From the NCBI RefSeq assembly GCF_019801175.1, contig NZ_JAHVJR010000001.1, forward strand, positions 62,001 to 126,000: a stretch of DNA of 64,000 nucleotides, written 5' to 3'. The notes under the pieces are model-generated. The model was not told where the DNA came from, ran no database searches, and saw only the letters and a program-made list of their open reading frames with translations. Shown here piece by piece: positions 23,535 through 34,888 of the stretch (the first letter of the stretch is position 1; each line of letters starts with the position of its first letter). A program made the translations under genes and the position numbers. This DNA is from Vannielia litorea (lineage in GTDB: Bacteria > Pseudomonadota > Alphaproteobacteria > Rhodobacterales > Rhodobacteraceae).

Positions 23535-24125
23535 TCACGGCAGCTCGCTGGCCGGAATGATGCGGAAGAACTGCCCGCCGGACCAGAGGCCGAACCAGCC
23601 GTCCACCGTGCTGCCGATCTCGACCAGCCGATAAAAGCTCTTGCGGTCGATCAGTGCCTCCAGCCCGGCGCGCACGTGCACGTAGGGCGAGGGCTCGCCG
23701 GTCTCCGGGTCGCGCTCCACGCGAATCGGGTTTTCCTCCCCGGCCTCTGTCACATCGCCTACGTTGGTCTCGAACCGCAGTAGCTGGTCCTCGCCCGCGC
23801 CCTCTGCGGTGAAATCCACCGCCACGAAGGGGGCGTCATCGACCGTGATGCCGACTTTCTCGACCGGGGTAACGAGAAAGTAATCTTCTCCCTCCTTCTT
23901 GAGGATGGTCGAGAACAGCCGCACCAGCTCGGGGCGGCCGATGGGCGTGCCGAGGTAGAACCATGTGCCATCGCGGGCGATCCGCATGTCGAGGTCGCCG
24001 CAAAAGTCGGGGTTCCACAGGTGAACGGGCGGCAGGCCGCCCTTTTTGGCAGCACTGCGGGCCGCGGATTCGAGGCTTCCTGCGTCCGGGGTCACAATAT
24101 CTTGTCTGGCCTTCGATTTCGCCAT
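23535..24125 (-). CDS. DUF1285-like protein
   Basis: 196 residues, starting MAKSKARQDIVTPD. LPPVHLWNPDFCGDLDMRIARDGTWFYLGTPIGRPELVRLFSTILKKEGEDYFLVTPVEKVGITVDDAPFVAVD is the conserved core; I recall this pattern as the DUF1285 family of small beta-rich proteins. No signal or membrane segment. It is divergent from moxR, which has 61 nt of shared upstream sequence. Role unknown. Confidence 0.8.
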   Translation of the reverse strand: MAKSKARQDIVTPDAGSLESAARSAAKKGGLPPVHLWNPDFCGDLDMRIARDGTWFYLGTPIGRPELVRLFSTILKKEGEDYFLVTPVEKVGITVDDAPFVAVDFTAEGAGEDQLLRFETNVGDVTEAGEENPIRVERDPETGEPSPYVHVRAGLEALIDRKSFYRLVEIGSTVDGWFGLWSGGQFFRIIPASELP

Positions 24126-24186
24126 TGGTCTCACATGCGATAGATGGCTTACTGGGCCATAACCTAGCCGACCAAGGAGAAATGTC

Positions 24187-25190
<1,004 letters not shown>

Positions 25191-25194
<4 letters not shown>

Positions 25195-26120
25195 GCGACG
25201 CCGGTCCAGTTGCTCTTCATGCCGGCGTCGGGCGCGGGCTGCGCTCCAAGGCCGAGGGGCTGGCCGCCGCGCTGCCCCCGCTTTTGGCCGATGCCGAGCA
25301 TCTGGCCCAGACCGTGCTACTGGGCGCCCACGGGCGCCGCCGCAGCGGCATGGGTGATGAGTTCTGGCAATACCGCCCGCTGGCGGTGGGCGACGAGGCG
25401 CGCAGCATCGACTGGCGCCGCTCGGCCAAGTCCGATCAGCACTTCGTACGTGAGAAGGAGTGGCAGGCAGCGCAATCGGTCATGCTCTGGTGCGACGAGG
25501 CGATGTCGATGCGCTTTTCCGGCGCGCCGGGCAAACGGCCGACCAAGGCTGAACGCGCAAGGCTGCTGAGCCTCGCGATTGCCGTGCTTCTGGTGCGCGG
25601 TGGCGAGCGCGTGGGGCTTGCCCGGCTCGACCAGCCGCCGCGTTCCGGCCCGCTGCAACTGATCCGCATCGCCGATGCGCTGGGCGGCGCGATGGAGGCC
25701 GAGGAGCAAAACTTGCCCGGCCCCGATTATGGTGCGCCGAGGGGGGATACCCTGCCGCTGCATTCCCGCGCGGTGTTTCTGAGCGACTTCATGGGTGAGA
25801 TCGATGCCGCCGAAAACGCCCTTGCCCGCGCCGCCGATCGGGGCGTGCGCGGCACCCTGCTGATGGTGCTCGACCCGCAGGAAGAGGAGTTCCCCTTCGA
25901 CGGGCGCACGATTTTCGAGAGCATGGGCGGCAGCCTCGCGCATGAGACCCGCAAGGCCGGTGATCTGCGTGCCCGCTACCTCGACCGTCTGGCCGCCCGC
26001 AAGGACCGGCTGGAGCAACTGGCCCGCACCACCGGCTGGCAGTTCTCGACCCATCACACCGACACCCCGGCGCAGGGCGCGCTGCTCTGGCTCTACGGCG
26101 CATTGGAGCATGGCCGCTGA
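25191..26120 (+). CDS. DUF58-domain protein, MoxR partner
   Basis: 309 residues from TTG 25191, the only start consistent with the overlap. The DUF58 signature is clear: RRSGMGDEFWQYRPLAVGDEARSIDWRRSAKSDQHFVREKEWQAAQSVMLWCDEAMSM, followed by a VWA-like fold. DUF58 proteins are the standard second gene of MoxR operons. The stop overlaps the next gene by one base (TGATG). Confidence 0.92.
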
Positions 26121-28933
26121 TGTTTGCGATCGGTCCCATAGGCTTTACCGCGCCGCTGCTGCTCTGGGCGCTCGTTGTGCTGCCGCTGCTCTGGCTGCTG
26201 CTGCGCGCCGTGCCGCCCGCGCCGATCCGCCGCCGCTTTCCCGGCGTGGCGCTGCTGCTGGGGCTGGAGGATGAAGACAGCCAGACCGACCGCACCCCGT
26301 GGTGGCTGCTGCTGCTGCGGATGCTCGCAGTGGCCGCGATCATCATCGGCTTTGCCGGCCCGGTGCTGAACCCCGAGGAGCGCCGCGAGGGCACCGGCCC
26401 GTTGCTGATCGCACTCGACGGTGGCTGGGCCGATGCCCGCGACTGGCCCGGGCGGATGGCCCGGATCGAGGGGCTGCTGGCCGATGCCGCCGCAACCGAC
26501 CGGCCGGTGGCCGTGGTCTCGCTCACCGCGTTGCCCGCGCCGGGAGAACTGCCGATGCTGGCCGCCGCCGCCTGGGGCCCGCGCCTTGCCGGGCTGGAGC
26601 CCACGGCCTGGCCGCCCGAGAGCGGAGCGGCGGTGGACTGGGCCGAAAGTGTCGAGGGCAGCTTCGAGACCTATTGGCTCTCTGACGGGCTGGCCCACGA
26701 GGGCCGCGACGAGGTGCTGGCCGCGCTCGAAGAGAAAGGCCCGGTGACGGTGTTCGAAAGCCCGCGCCGCCCGCTCGGCCTGCGCCCCGCGCGGTTCGAA
26801 GACGGGCAGGTGCGGCTGACGGTGCTGCGGCCCGATGAGACCGCCGCGCAGACCGCCACGGTGCTGGCCTATGGCCGCGACCCCTCGGGCACTGAGCGGG
26901 TGCTGGCGCGGGCCGAGGCCGCGTTTGAACCGCAGGCGACCGAGGCCGAAGTGGCGCTCGTGCTGCCCGCCGAGTTGCGCAACCGGATCACCCGGTTCGA
27001 GCTTCAGGCCGCGCGGGGGGCTGGTGCGGTGACGCTGACCGACGATGGGTTGCGCCGCCGCGAGGTGGCCCTGATCGCGGGCCGTGAAGACCGCGAGGGG
27101 CTGGAGCTGCTCTCGCCTCTGCATTACCTTGAGCGCGCGCTGGAGCCGACCGCCGACCTCGTGGAGGGCACGCTGCCCGACATTCTGCTGGCCAACCCCG
27201 ACGCGATCGTTTTTGCCGATGTGGCCGACCTGCCGCAGGCCGAGAAGGACGACCTGCTGGCGTGGGTGGAGGAGGGCGGGATGCTGCTGCGTTTCGCCGG
27301 GCCGCAACTGGCCGCCTCCGATGTGAGCCGCCGCGATGAAGACCCGCTGATGCCGGTGCGCCTGCGCGAAGGCGGGCGCTCGGTGGGCGGCGCGATGAGC
27401 TGGGGCGAGCCGAAGGCGCTGCGGCCCTTCCCCGAGGCCTCGCCCTTCTACGGCCTCGCGCTGCCCGACGATGTGACCGTGACCGCGCAGGTGATGGCCC
27501 AGCCGGATCCGGAGCTGGCCGAGCGGGTGATTGCTTCGCTGGCCGATGGCACGCCGCTGGTCACCCGCAAGCGGGTGGGGCAGGGGAGCGTGGTGCTCTT
27601 TCACGTGACCGCCAATGCCGAGTGGTCCTCTCTGCCGCTCTCGGGCCTCTTCGTGCAGATGCTGGAACGGCTGGCGATCTCGACTCGGCCCGCAAGCCCG
27701 GAGGCGAGTGAGCTGGAAGGCACCGTCTGGACGCCGGAACGCGTGCTGGATGGTTTCGGCGGGGTGCAGGATGCAGGCACATTGCCGGGTGTGGAGGGCG
27801 CCGACCTTGGCGCCGCTCTGGCCGGTGAGGCGCCCATCGGGCCGGAGCTTCGGCCCGGGCTCTATGCCGGCGAGGACCGGCTGATCGCGCTCAACGTGCT
27901 GGGCAGCGAGGCCGTGCTGGAGCCGGTGAGCTGGCCCGCGCGGGTGCCGGTGGAGGGGCTGGCCGTGAGCCGGGAGACCGCGCTGAAGGGCTTTGTGCTG
28001 ACCGCCGCGCTGGTGGCGCTGGCACTGGATATTCTCGCATCGCTCTGGCTTGGCGGCCGCCTCATCGCGCCGCGTGCCAAGGGCGTGGCGCGGGGCTCGT
28101 CTGCGGCGGGGGCGCTGCTCATCGCTGCGCTCTTGGCCGCAGCGCCGGACGGTGCGCAGGCGCAAGAAGAAGACCTTGACCTGCTGGCGCTAGAGGCGAC
28201 CACCGAAGTTGTGCTGGCCCATGTCGTCACCGGTGACACGCGGCTCGACGAGGTGGCCCAGGCCGGGCTGCGCGGCCTCTCCGACACGCTCTTCCGCCGC
28301 ACCTCCATCGAGCCTGCCGAGCCGATTGCGGTGAACCTCGAGACCGATGAGCTCGCCTTCTTCCCCTTCCTCTACTGGCCGGTGAACCCGAACCAGCCGA
28401 TCCCTTCGGAAGAAGCCTATTCCAAGCTGAACCGCTACCTGCGCACCGGCGGGATGATCCTGTTCGACACCCGCGATGCCGATATCGGCGGCTTTGGCGC
28501 GGGCACGCCCGAGGGCCGCAAGCTGCAGGAGCTGGCCCGCCCGCTCGACATTCCGCCGCTCGAGCCGATCCCGATGGATCACGTGCTCACCCGCACCTTC
28601 TACCTGTTGCAGGATTTCCCCGGCCGCTGGGCGAGCCGGGATGTCTGGGTCGAGGCGGCGCCGCCCGATGCCGAGGTGGTGGAGGGCATGCCCTTCCGCA
28701 ACCTCAATGACGGGGTGACGCCAGTGGTGATCGGCGGCAACGACTGGGCGGCGGCTTGGGCGGTTGAAAACAACGGCGCGGCGATGTTCCCGGTGGGGCG
28801 CGGCTACGCGGGCGAGCAGCAGCGTGAGATCGCCTATCGCTTTGGCGTGAACCTGATCATGCACGTGCTCACCGGCAACTACAAAAGCGACCAGGTCCAC
28901 GTGCCGGCCCTGCTCGACAGGCTGGGCCAATGA
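26120..28933 (+). CDS. BatA-like N-terminus and DUF4159 membrane protein
   Basis: 937 residues. Two N-terminal helices of the BatA/DUF-N type (IGFTAPLLLWALVVLPLLWLLL and LLLRMLAVAAIIIGFAGPVL), a long periplasmic region, one or two further membrane helices near residue 620-650, a second hydrophobic stretch before DGAQAQEEDLDLL that looks like a signal cleavage region, then DUF4159 (FFPFLYWPVNPNQPIPSEEAYSKLNRYLRTGGMILFDTRD and PMDHVLTRTFYLLQDFPGRW). The family is a membrane part of MoxR systems; reaction unknown. Confidence 0.85.
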   Translation: MFAIGPIGFTAPLLLWALVVLPLLWLLLRAVPPAPIRRRFPGVALLLGLEDEDSQTDRTPWWLLLLRMLAVAAIIIGFAGPVLNPEERREGTGPLLIALDGGWADARDWPGRMARIEGLLADAAATDRPVAVVSLTALPAPGELPMLAAAAWGPRLAGLEPTAWPPESGAAVDWAESVEGSFETYWLSDGLAHEGRDEVLAALEEKGPVTVFESPRRPLGLRPARFEDGQVRLTVLRPDETAAQTATVLAYGRDPSGTERVLARAEAAFEPQATEAEVALVLPAELRNRITRFELQAARGAGAVTLTDDGLRRREVALIAGREDREGLELLSPLHYLERALEPTADLVEGTLPDILLANPDAIVFADVADLPQAEKDDLLAWVEEGGMLLRFAGPQLAASDVSRRDEDPLMPVRLREGGRSVGGAMSWGEPKALRPFPEASPFYGLALPDDVTVTAQVMAQPDPELAERVIASLADGTPLVTRKRVGQGSVVLFHVTANAEWSSLPLSGLFVQMLERLAISTRPASPEASELEGTVWTPERVLDGFGGVQDAGTLPGVEGADLGAALAGEAPIGPELRPGLYAGEDRLIALNVLGSEAVLEPVSWPARVPVEGLAVSRETALKGFVLTAALVALALDILASLWLGGRLIAPRAKGVARGSSAAGALLIAALLAAAPDGAQAQEEDLDLLALEATTEVVLAHVVTGDTRLDEVAQAGLRGLSDTLFRRTSIEPAEPIAVNLETDELAFFPFLYWPVNPNQPIPSEEAYSKLNRYLRTGGMILFDTRDADIGGFGAGTPEGRKLQELARPLDIPPLEPIPMDHVLTRTFYLLQDFPGRWASRDVWVEAAPPDAEVVEGMPFRNLNDGVTPVVIGGNDWAAAWAVENNGAAMFPVGRGYAGEQQREIAYRFGVNLIMHVLTGNYKSDQVHVPALLDRLGQ

Positions 28934-31023
28934 ACGCAGACAGCATCATCTTCGACCCGCATCTGCCGTGGATCGCGCTCTATGCCGCGGTGGCGCTGGC
29001 GGTGCTCTTCATCGCGCTGGCGATCTGGCGCGGGCTGGCGGGCTGGTGGCTGCGGGCGCTCGCCGCTGTGGCCCTTCTGGTGGCGCTGGCCAACCCCTCG
29101 CTGCAGCAGGAAGAGCGCAACCCGCTCTCCGACATCGTGCTGGTGGTGGTGGATGAAAGCTCGTCGCAGGGCCTCTCGGACCGCGCCGAGCAGACCCAGG
29201 CCGCGCTGGGCCGGGTGCTGGCGCAGATCGCCGCGATGCCCAATACCGAGGCCCGCGTGGCCGTGGTGGGCGATGGCGAGGGCGACGAGGGCACCCGCGC
29301 AATGGCGGCGCTCTCCGAGGCGCTGGCCGAAGAGCCGCGCGCACGGGTGGCTGGAGCGATCCTGATCTCGGACGGGCGCGTGCATGACATGGAGCGCACG
29401 CCCGATCTGCCCGCGCCGTTGCACCTGTTGATGACCGGCCACGCCACCGATTGGGACCGCCGCCTTGTGGTGCAGAACGCCCCCGCCTTCGGCATCCTCG
29501 GGGAAGAGATCGAGCTGACGCTAATGATCGAGGATCAGGGCGATCTGCCCTCCGGCGCGGGGCGGGGGGCCACGGTGCCGCTTTCCATCGCCATCGATGG
29601 CGAGGAGCCGCGCACCTATGATGTGCCGGTCGGCGAGGAGCTTTCGCTGCCCGTGACGCTGAGCCACGGCGGCAAGAACGTGATCCAGTTCATCACCCCC
29701 ACCGCCGAGGGCGAGCTGACCGACCGGAACAACGCCGCCGTGGTGCAGATCAACGGCGTGCGAGACCGGCTGCGGGTGCTGCTGGTGAGCGGTGAGCCAC
29801 ACCCCGGCGAGCGGACATGGCGCAACCTGCTGAAGTCGGACTCTTCGGTGGACCTTGTGCATTTCACCATTCTGCGCCCGCCCGAAAAGCAGGATGGCGT
29901 GCCGGTTTCCGAGTTGTCGCTCATCGCCTTCCCGACCCGCGAGCTCTTCATCGAGAAGATCGACGAGTTCGATCTCATCATCTTCGACCGCTACAAGCGG
30001 CGCGGCATCCTGCCCACGCTCTACCTCGACAACATCCGCGACTATGTGGAGCGCGGCGGGGCGGTGCTGGTGGCGGCGGGACCGGATTTTGCCAGCGCCG
30101 ACAGCATCTACCGCTCGCCGCTGGGTGACATCATGCCCGCCTCGCCTTCGGCCCGGGTCATGGAGGAAGGGTTCCTGCCCGAAGTGACCGAACTGGGCGA
30201 GAAACACCCGGTCACCGAGGGGCTTGAGGCGCTCTATCCCTCGGAGGAGGAGGGCGTGCCGGGCTGGGGCCGCTGGTTCCGGCTGGTGGACCTGATCCCC
30301 GGTGAGGGGCAGGTGGTGATGCAGGGGCTGGAGGAGCGCCCGCTGCTGGTGCTGCAACGGCAGGGCGAGGGGCGTGTGGCGCTGATGGCCTCCGACCACG
30401 CATGGCTCTGGTCGCGCGGGTTCGAGGGCGGCGGGCCGCAGCTCGAGCTGCTGCGGCGGCTGGCGCATTGGATGATGAAGGAGCCGGACCTCGAAGAAGA
30501 GAGCCTGACCGCCGAGGCGGTGGGGCAGGAGATGACGGTGACGCGCCGCACGCTGGGCGATGCGCCCGACGAGGTGGAGGTCACCGGCCCGGATGGCTCG
30601 GTTTACGTTGTGCCGCTCGAAGAGGTTTCGCCCGGGCTGTATCAGGGCGTGTTCGAAGGGCCGGACCTTGGACTCTATCGGCTGGTGGAGGGCGAGCGCA
30701 CGGCAGTCGTCGCGCTTGGGCCTTCGGCGCCGAAGGAGTTCGAGGAGACCATTGCCACGGGCGCGGTACTGGAAGCCGCGATCGGCGCGCGGCGCGGCGG
30801 GGTGGTGCCACTGGAAGATGGCGCGCCCGACATTCGCGAAGTGCGCGAGGGCCGCGTGGCCGCCGGGCGCGGCTGGATCGGCATCACCCCGCGCGAGGCC
30901 TATGTGACGGCGGATGTTACCGTGATTCCGCTGGTGAACCCTCTGCTGTTCCTCGTGCTGGCGGCTTTGTTGACGCTCGGTGCATGGCTGGTGGAAGGGC
31001 GGCGCGGCGCGAAGGCGGCTTAG
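28930..31023 (+). CDS. Large membrane protein with VWA- and glutamine-amidotransferase-like parts
   Basis: 697 residues, starting inside the previous stop (ATGA). Two N-terminal helices (residues 12-35 and 40-58), then a domain beginning SDIVLVVVDESSSQG (a D-x-S-x-S start like a VWA metal site), beta-sandwich repeats, and a stretch FDLIIFDRYKRRGILPTLYLDNIRDYVERGGAVLVAAGPDFASADS similar to the class-I glutamine amidotransferase fold but without an evident catalytic cysteine. One helix at the C-terminus. Fourth gene of the MoxR operon. Confidence 0.8.
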   Translation: MNADSIIFDPHLPWIALYAAVALAVLFIALAIWRGLAGWWLRALAAVALLVALANPSLQQEERNPLSDIVLVVVDESSSQGLSDRAEQTQAALGRVLAQIAAMPNTEARVAVVGDGEGDEGTRAMAALSEALAEEPRARVAGAILISDGRVHDMERTPDLPAPLHLLMTGHATDWDRRLVVQNAPAFGILGEEIELTLMIEDQGDLPSGAGRGATVPLSIAIDGEEPRTYDVPVGEELSLPVTLSHGGKNVIQFITPTAEGELTDRNNAAVVQINGVRDRLRVLLVSGEPHPGERTWRNLLKSDSSVDLVHFTILRPPEKQDGVPVSELSLIAFPTRELFIEKIDEFDLIIFDRYKRRGILPTLYLDNIRDYVERGGAVLVAAGPDFASADSIYRSPLGDIMPASPSARVMEEGFLPEVTELGEKHPVTEGLEALYPSEEEGVPGWGRWFRLVDLIPGEGQVVMQGLEERPLLVLQRQGEGRVALMASDHAWLWSRGFEGGGPQLELLRRLAHWMMKEPDLEEESLTAEAVGQEMTVTRRTLGDAPDEVEVTGPDGSVYVVPLEEVSPGLYQGVFEGPDLGLYRLVEGERTAVVALGPSAPKEFEETIATGAVLEAAIGARRGGVVPLEDGAPDIREVREGRVAAGRGWIGITPREAYVTADVTVIPLVNPLLFLVLAALLTLGAWLVEGRRGAKAA

Positions 31024-31083
31024 GGCGGGACGTTTCCGGCTCGGTTTCAAAACCCGCGCGCTGTCGGCGGGACTCGCGCGGAC

Positions 31084-31428
31084 CTACGGAAGATCGACCT
31101 GAACGCGCGGGCCGCCCCAGCCCTCGGGGAGGGTGCTGGTTTCGATCCAGACACGCTTGACCCCCTGCGGGATTTTTACGCCGGAGAGGCTGCGGGTGAA
31201 GGGCTGCTCATCGACATGAGGATGCAGCAATTCGCGGGTGCCGAGCACGCGGCCGGTCTCATTGGTGACCCGCCAGCCGTTGGCGTAATCGTCCCAGCCG
31301 GTATCGCCGTGCGAGAGCGTCACCTCAAACCGCCATGCCCCGCCGGAGGGCGCGGCCTTGACGGCCTCGACCTTTGCCGGATCTGCCGTTGCGGGAAGGG
31401 CGAGGAGGGTAAAGATGAGCCAGCGCAT
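31084..31428 (-). CDS. Small secreted protein
   Basis: 114 residues starting MRWLIFTLLALPATADPAKVE, a typical signal peptide with cleavage near ATA-DPA. The mature part (VEAVKAAPSGGAWRFEVTLSHGDTGWDDYANGWRVTNETGRVLGTRELLHPHVDEQPFTRSLSGV) has an immunoglobulin-like strand pattern. I recall similar conserved periplasmic proteins in Rhodobacterales without a named function. An upstream ATG (31455) is not used because it would precede the signal peptide. Confidence 0.7.
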   Translation of the reverse strand: MRWLIFTLLALPATADPAKVEAVKAAPSGGAWRFEVTLSHGDTGWDDYANGWRVTNETGRVLGTRELLHPHVDEQPFTRSLSGVKIPQGVKRVWIETSTLPEGWGGPRVQVDLP

Positions 31429-31488
31429 GGCCGGCAAGATGGCATGGCAGGGCATTACAGCGGGTCACAAAACCGTCAGAGAGGCCGG

Positions 31489-32196
31489 TTACTCGGCGGC
31501 CGTATCGGGCTGCATCAGCACCACGCGCGACTGGCTCCAGAACTCGCGCCGCCAGATCACTACGGCGCTGACGATGGCGCCCAGCATCAGCCCCCAGGGC
31601 CCGACCAGCCAGCCAAGCGCCCCGAGGGCGAAGTAGATTGACCGCATGCCGCGGTTGAAGCTCTTGGCGGCGGTGATGTTGATCTCGGCGGCCTTGGCGG
31701 CGCGCGGGTAGGTGGCTGGGTCTTCCACGTCATTCGGGATCGCGCCCATGACCACCGAGGAGTAGCCGAAGAGCCGGTGCGCCCAGACGAACTTGAGGAA
31801 GGCGTTGGCGAGGAAGAAGAGTATCAGCACGATCTTGATCTCGAAGGCCAGCGTGGTGGTGGTGCCGAGCGAGAGGTCTTCGGCCAGCCCGGTGAGCTGC
31901 TCGGGGTTGCCGATCACCGCCAGCCCGCCGCCGATGGAGATCATGCAGGCGGAGGCGAAGAAGGTGGTGCCCTGCCGCAGGTTGCCAAGGATGGTGGCAT
32001 CGAAGATGCGCGGCTGACGGGTAACATGCTCACGCAGCCAGTCGCGGCGGTAATCCTGCATCAGCACCGAGACCGAGGGCTTGCCCGCTGGCGGATGCTC
32101 CACGACCCAGCCGAGCACCGCCCAGAGGCCGAGAATGAGCGCCACGGCCACGCCGTCGGCGGTGGAGAAAGGGGCAAGAAGCGGCATCAGATCCAT
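31489..32196 (-). CDS. DUF599-like membrane protein
   Basis: 235 residues and four membrane helices (near 12-31, 78-100, 117-137 and 187-215). The conserved block VLMQDYRRDWLREHVTRQPRIFDATILGNLRQGTTFFASACMISIGGGLAVIG and EIKIVLILFFLANAFLKFVWAHRLFGYSSVVMGAIP fits the DUF599 family, which has no known activity. Divergent from glcD with 90 nt between. Confidence 0.8.
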   Translation of the reverse strand: MDLMPLLAPFSTADGVAVALILGLWAVLGWVVEHPPAGKPSVSVLMQDYRRDWLREHVTRQPRIFDATILGNLRQGTTFFASACMISIGGGLAVIGNPEQLTGLAEDLSLGTTTTLAFEIKIVLILFFLANAFLKFVWAHRLFGYSSVVMGAIPNDVEDPATYPRAAKAAEINITAAKSFNRGMRSIYFALGALGWLVGPWGLMLGAIVSAVVIWRREFWSQSRVVLMQPDTAAE

Positions 32197-32286
32197 GGGC
32201 GGACCCTATGTCGCGCCAGCGCCGGTTGCCAGATGGCAAAATTGGTTATATTTTCTGACCAATTTAGCAAGGGAGGTGCCGCCGCC

Positions 32287-33732
32287 ATGGAAATGCCCAA
32301 GCCAGACCCGCAAATTCTTGCCCGCAAGGCCCGGATCGTGGCCCGTCTGCGCGATGCTCTGCCCGGCGGGGTGATCGACGCGGAAGAAGAGGTGCGGGCC
32401 TACGAGTGCGACGCGCTGACCGCCTACAAATGCCCGCCGCTTGCCGTGGTGCTGCCGTCGACGACCGAGGAGGTCTCGGCGGCGTTGAAGGTCTGCCACG
32501 CGGAAGGCGTGCCCGTGGTGCCGCGAGGGGCGGGCACCTCGCTCGCGGGCGGGGCGCTGCCCACCGCCGATTGCGTGATCCTCGGGGTCGCCCGCATGGC
32601 CGAGGTGCTGGAAACAAATTACCCCGACCGCTACGTGCATGTGCAGACCGGGCGCACCAACCTGAGCGTGACCGGCGCGGTGGAGGCGGATGGGTTCTTC
32701 TATGCGCCCGACCCGTCGAGCCAACTGGCCTGCGCGATTGCGGGCAATATAGCGATGAACTCCGGCGGGGCGCATTGCCTGAAGTATGGCGTGACCACCA
32801 ACAACCTGCTGGGCGTGACGATGGTGCTGCCCGATGGGACCATCACCAAGTTGGGCGGGCCGTGGATGGATGCGAACGGCCTCGACCTGCTCGGTCTGAT
32901 CTGCGGCTCTGAGGGGCAGTTGGGCGTGGTGACGGAGGCCTGGCTGCGGATTTTGCCCAAGCCCGAGGGCGCGCGGCCGGTGCTCATCGGCTTCGACAGC
33001 TCCGAGGTGGCTGGGCAATGCGTGACCAACATCATCAAGGCGGGCGTGCTGCCGGTGGCCATCGAGTTCATGGACCGCCCTTGCATTCGCGCGACCGAGG
33101 CCTTTGCCGGGGCGGGCTACCCCGATTGCGAGGCGCTGCTGATCGTGGAGGTGGAAGGCTCGGAAGCGGAGATCGACCACCAGCTTGGGCTGATCTGCGG
33201 CATCGCAGAGGAGTTGAACCCGGTGGAGGTGCGCCAGAGCGGCAGCGCGGACGAAAGCGCCCGCATCTGGCTGGGCCGCAAGAGCGCCTTCGGGGCGATG
33301 GGGCAGATCAACGATTACATGTGCCTCGACGGCACGATCCCGGTGAGCGAGCTGCCGCGTGTGCTGCGGCGGATCGGGGAGATGAGCGAGGAGTTCGGGC
33401 TGGAGGTCGCGAACGTGTTCCACGCGGGCGATGGCAACATGCACCCGCTGATCCTGTTTAACGCCAATGAGGAGGGGCAGTTGGAGCTCTGCGAGCAATT
33501 CGGCGCCGAGATCCTCAAGCTCTGCGTCGAGGTCGGCGGCTGCCTGACGGGCGAGCATGGCGTGGGCATCGAGAAGCGCGACCTGATGGAGGTGCAGTAT
33601 CGGCCTGACGATCTGGCCGCGCAGATGGATGTGAAGGACGTGTTCGATGCGGGCTGGATCCTGAACCCGGCCAAAGTCTTTCCGCTCACGGTCTCCGCCG
33701 GGCGGCGGCGCGCGCCGGATCGGGCGGCGTGA
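32287..33732 (+). CDS. glcD: Glycolate oxidase, FAD-binding subunit GlcD
   Basis: 481 residues from ATG 32287 (a second ATG two codons on). PCMH-type FAD domain: PPLAVVLPSTTEEVSAALKVCHAEGVPVVPRGAGTSLAGGALP, then the C-terminal cap ending GWILNPAKVFP, including NVFHAGDGNMHPLIL and GCLTGEHGVGIEKRDLM, where the histidines ligate the substrate. Oxidises glycolate to glyoxylate. Glycolate is abundant phytoplankton exudate, which suits a marine heterotroph. Confidence 0.95.
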   Translation: MEMPKPDPQILARKARIVARLRDALPGGVIDAEEEVRAYECDALTAYKCPPLAVVLPSTTEEVSAALKVCHAEGVPVVPRGAGTSLAGGALPTADCVILGVARMAEVLETNYPDRYVHVQTGRTNLSVTGAVEADGFFYAPDPSSQLACAIAGNIAMNSGGAHCLKYGVTTNNLLGVTMVLPDGTITKLGGPWMDANGLDLLGLICGSEGQLGVVTEAWLRILPKPEGARPVLIGFDSSEVAGQCVTNIIKAGVLPVAIEFMDRPCIRATEAFAGAGYPDCEALLIVEVEGSEAEIDHQLGLICGIAEELNPVEVRQSGSADESARIWLGRKSAFGAMGQINDYMCLDGTIPVSELPRVLRRIGEMSEEFGLEVANVFHAGDGNMHPLILFNANEEGQLELCEQFGAEILKLCVEVGGCLTGEHGVGIEKRDLMEVQYRPDDLAAQMDVKDVFDAGWILNPAKVFPLTVSAGRRRAPDRAA

Positions 33733-33751
33733 CGGTGGCGAGCTTGGAATT

Positions 33752-33773
33752 GAGTATTTAGAGCAAGAAAATG
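33752..33773 (+). repeat. 22-bp dispersed element, copy D
   Basis: GAGTATTTAGA followed by GCAAGAAAATG, in the gap between glcD and glcE. Its last three bases form an in-frame ATG (33771) that could be mistaken for the glcE start. Relatives are listed at copy A. Confidence 0.6.
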
Positions 33774-33788
33774 AACGGGTTGAGCATC

Positions 33789-34888
33789 ATGGAGCCGCAG
33801 AACGAGGCGGAACTTTCGGAGGCGCTTGCGGGCGCGGAGGGGCCTGTCTCGGTGCGGGGCGGCGGCACGCGGGGCGTTGTGGCCGACGGGGAGGCGCTGC
33901 GCTTTGGCGGGGCCGGAATTTCACTTTACGAGCCGGGCGCGCTGACGCTGGTGGCGCAGGCGGGCACGCCGGTGGCAGAGATCGAGGCGGCGCTGGAGGC
34001 CGAGGGGCAGAGACTGGCCTTCGAGGTGCCCGATATGCGCGGGCTGCTGAGCACCGAGGGCGAGAGCACCATTGGCGGCGTGGTCGCCAGCAACGCGAGC
34101 GGGCCGAGGCGGGTGTCTGTCGGGGCGGCGCGGGACTTCTGCCTTGGCGTGCGCTTCGTGGATGGCGTGGGGCGCGTCGTGCAGAATGGCGGGCGGGTGA
34201 TGAAGAATGTCACCGGCTATGACCTTGTGAAGCTGGTGGCGGGCAGTCATGGCACGCTGGGGGTGCTGACCGAGGTGTCGCTGAAGGTGCTGCCGAAGCC
34301 AGAGGTGGCGGGTGTGCTTTCAATCGACGGGCTTTCCGTCGAAGACGCCGTGGCGGCGATGAGCGCGGCGCTGGGAACGCCGTGGGAGGTGACGGCGGCC
34401 TGCCACACTGACCTTGCGGCCAATGACCGGCCCTCGACGCAATTGCGGATCGAAGGCATGGCCGGGTCGGTCGACTACCGGCTCGGGCGGTTGAAGGAGG
34501 CGCTTGGCCGCTATGGCGAGGTCGAGACTGCGGTGAGCGACAGCCACGATTGGCCGTGGTTCCGCGATGTGGCGCGCTTTGCGGGCGGGGCGGAAGATGT
34601 CTGGCGGCTGCATTGTCGCCCCTCCGATGCGCCGGGCCTCGTGGCTCGGTTGCCTGAGGGGGCGAAGGTGATGCTCGATTGGGGCGGCGCGCTGGTGTGG
34701 GCCGCGGTGCCTGCTGGCACCGATCTGCGGGCGGCGCTGGGCGCCTTCGACGGCCATGCAACGCGGGTGCGGGGGCAGGGCGGCGGGATTGCGCGGTTTC
34801 ACCCCGAGCGGCCCGAGCTGGCGGCGCTCACGGCGGGCCTGCGGGCCAGGTTCGACCCGAGGGGCATTCTGAACAGGGGCCTGATGGC

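Noticed and set aside
26093..28165. Open frame of about 690 codons opposite the DUF4159 gene
   Set aside because: Rich in His, Arg, Gln and Gly as expected from reversed high-GC codons; no domain.
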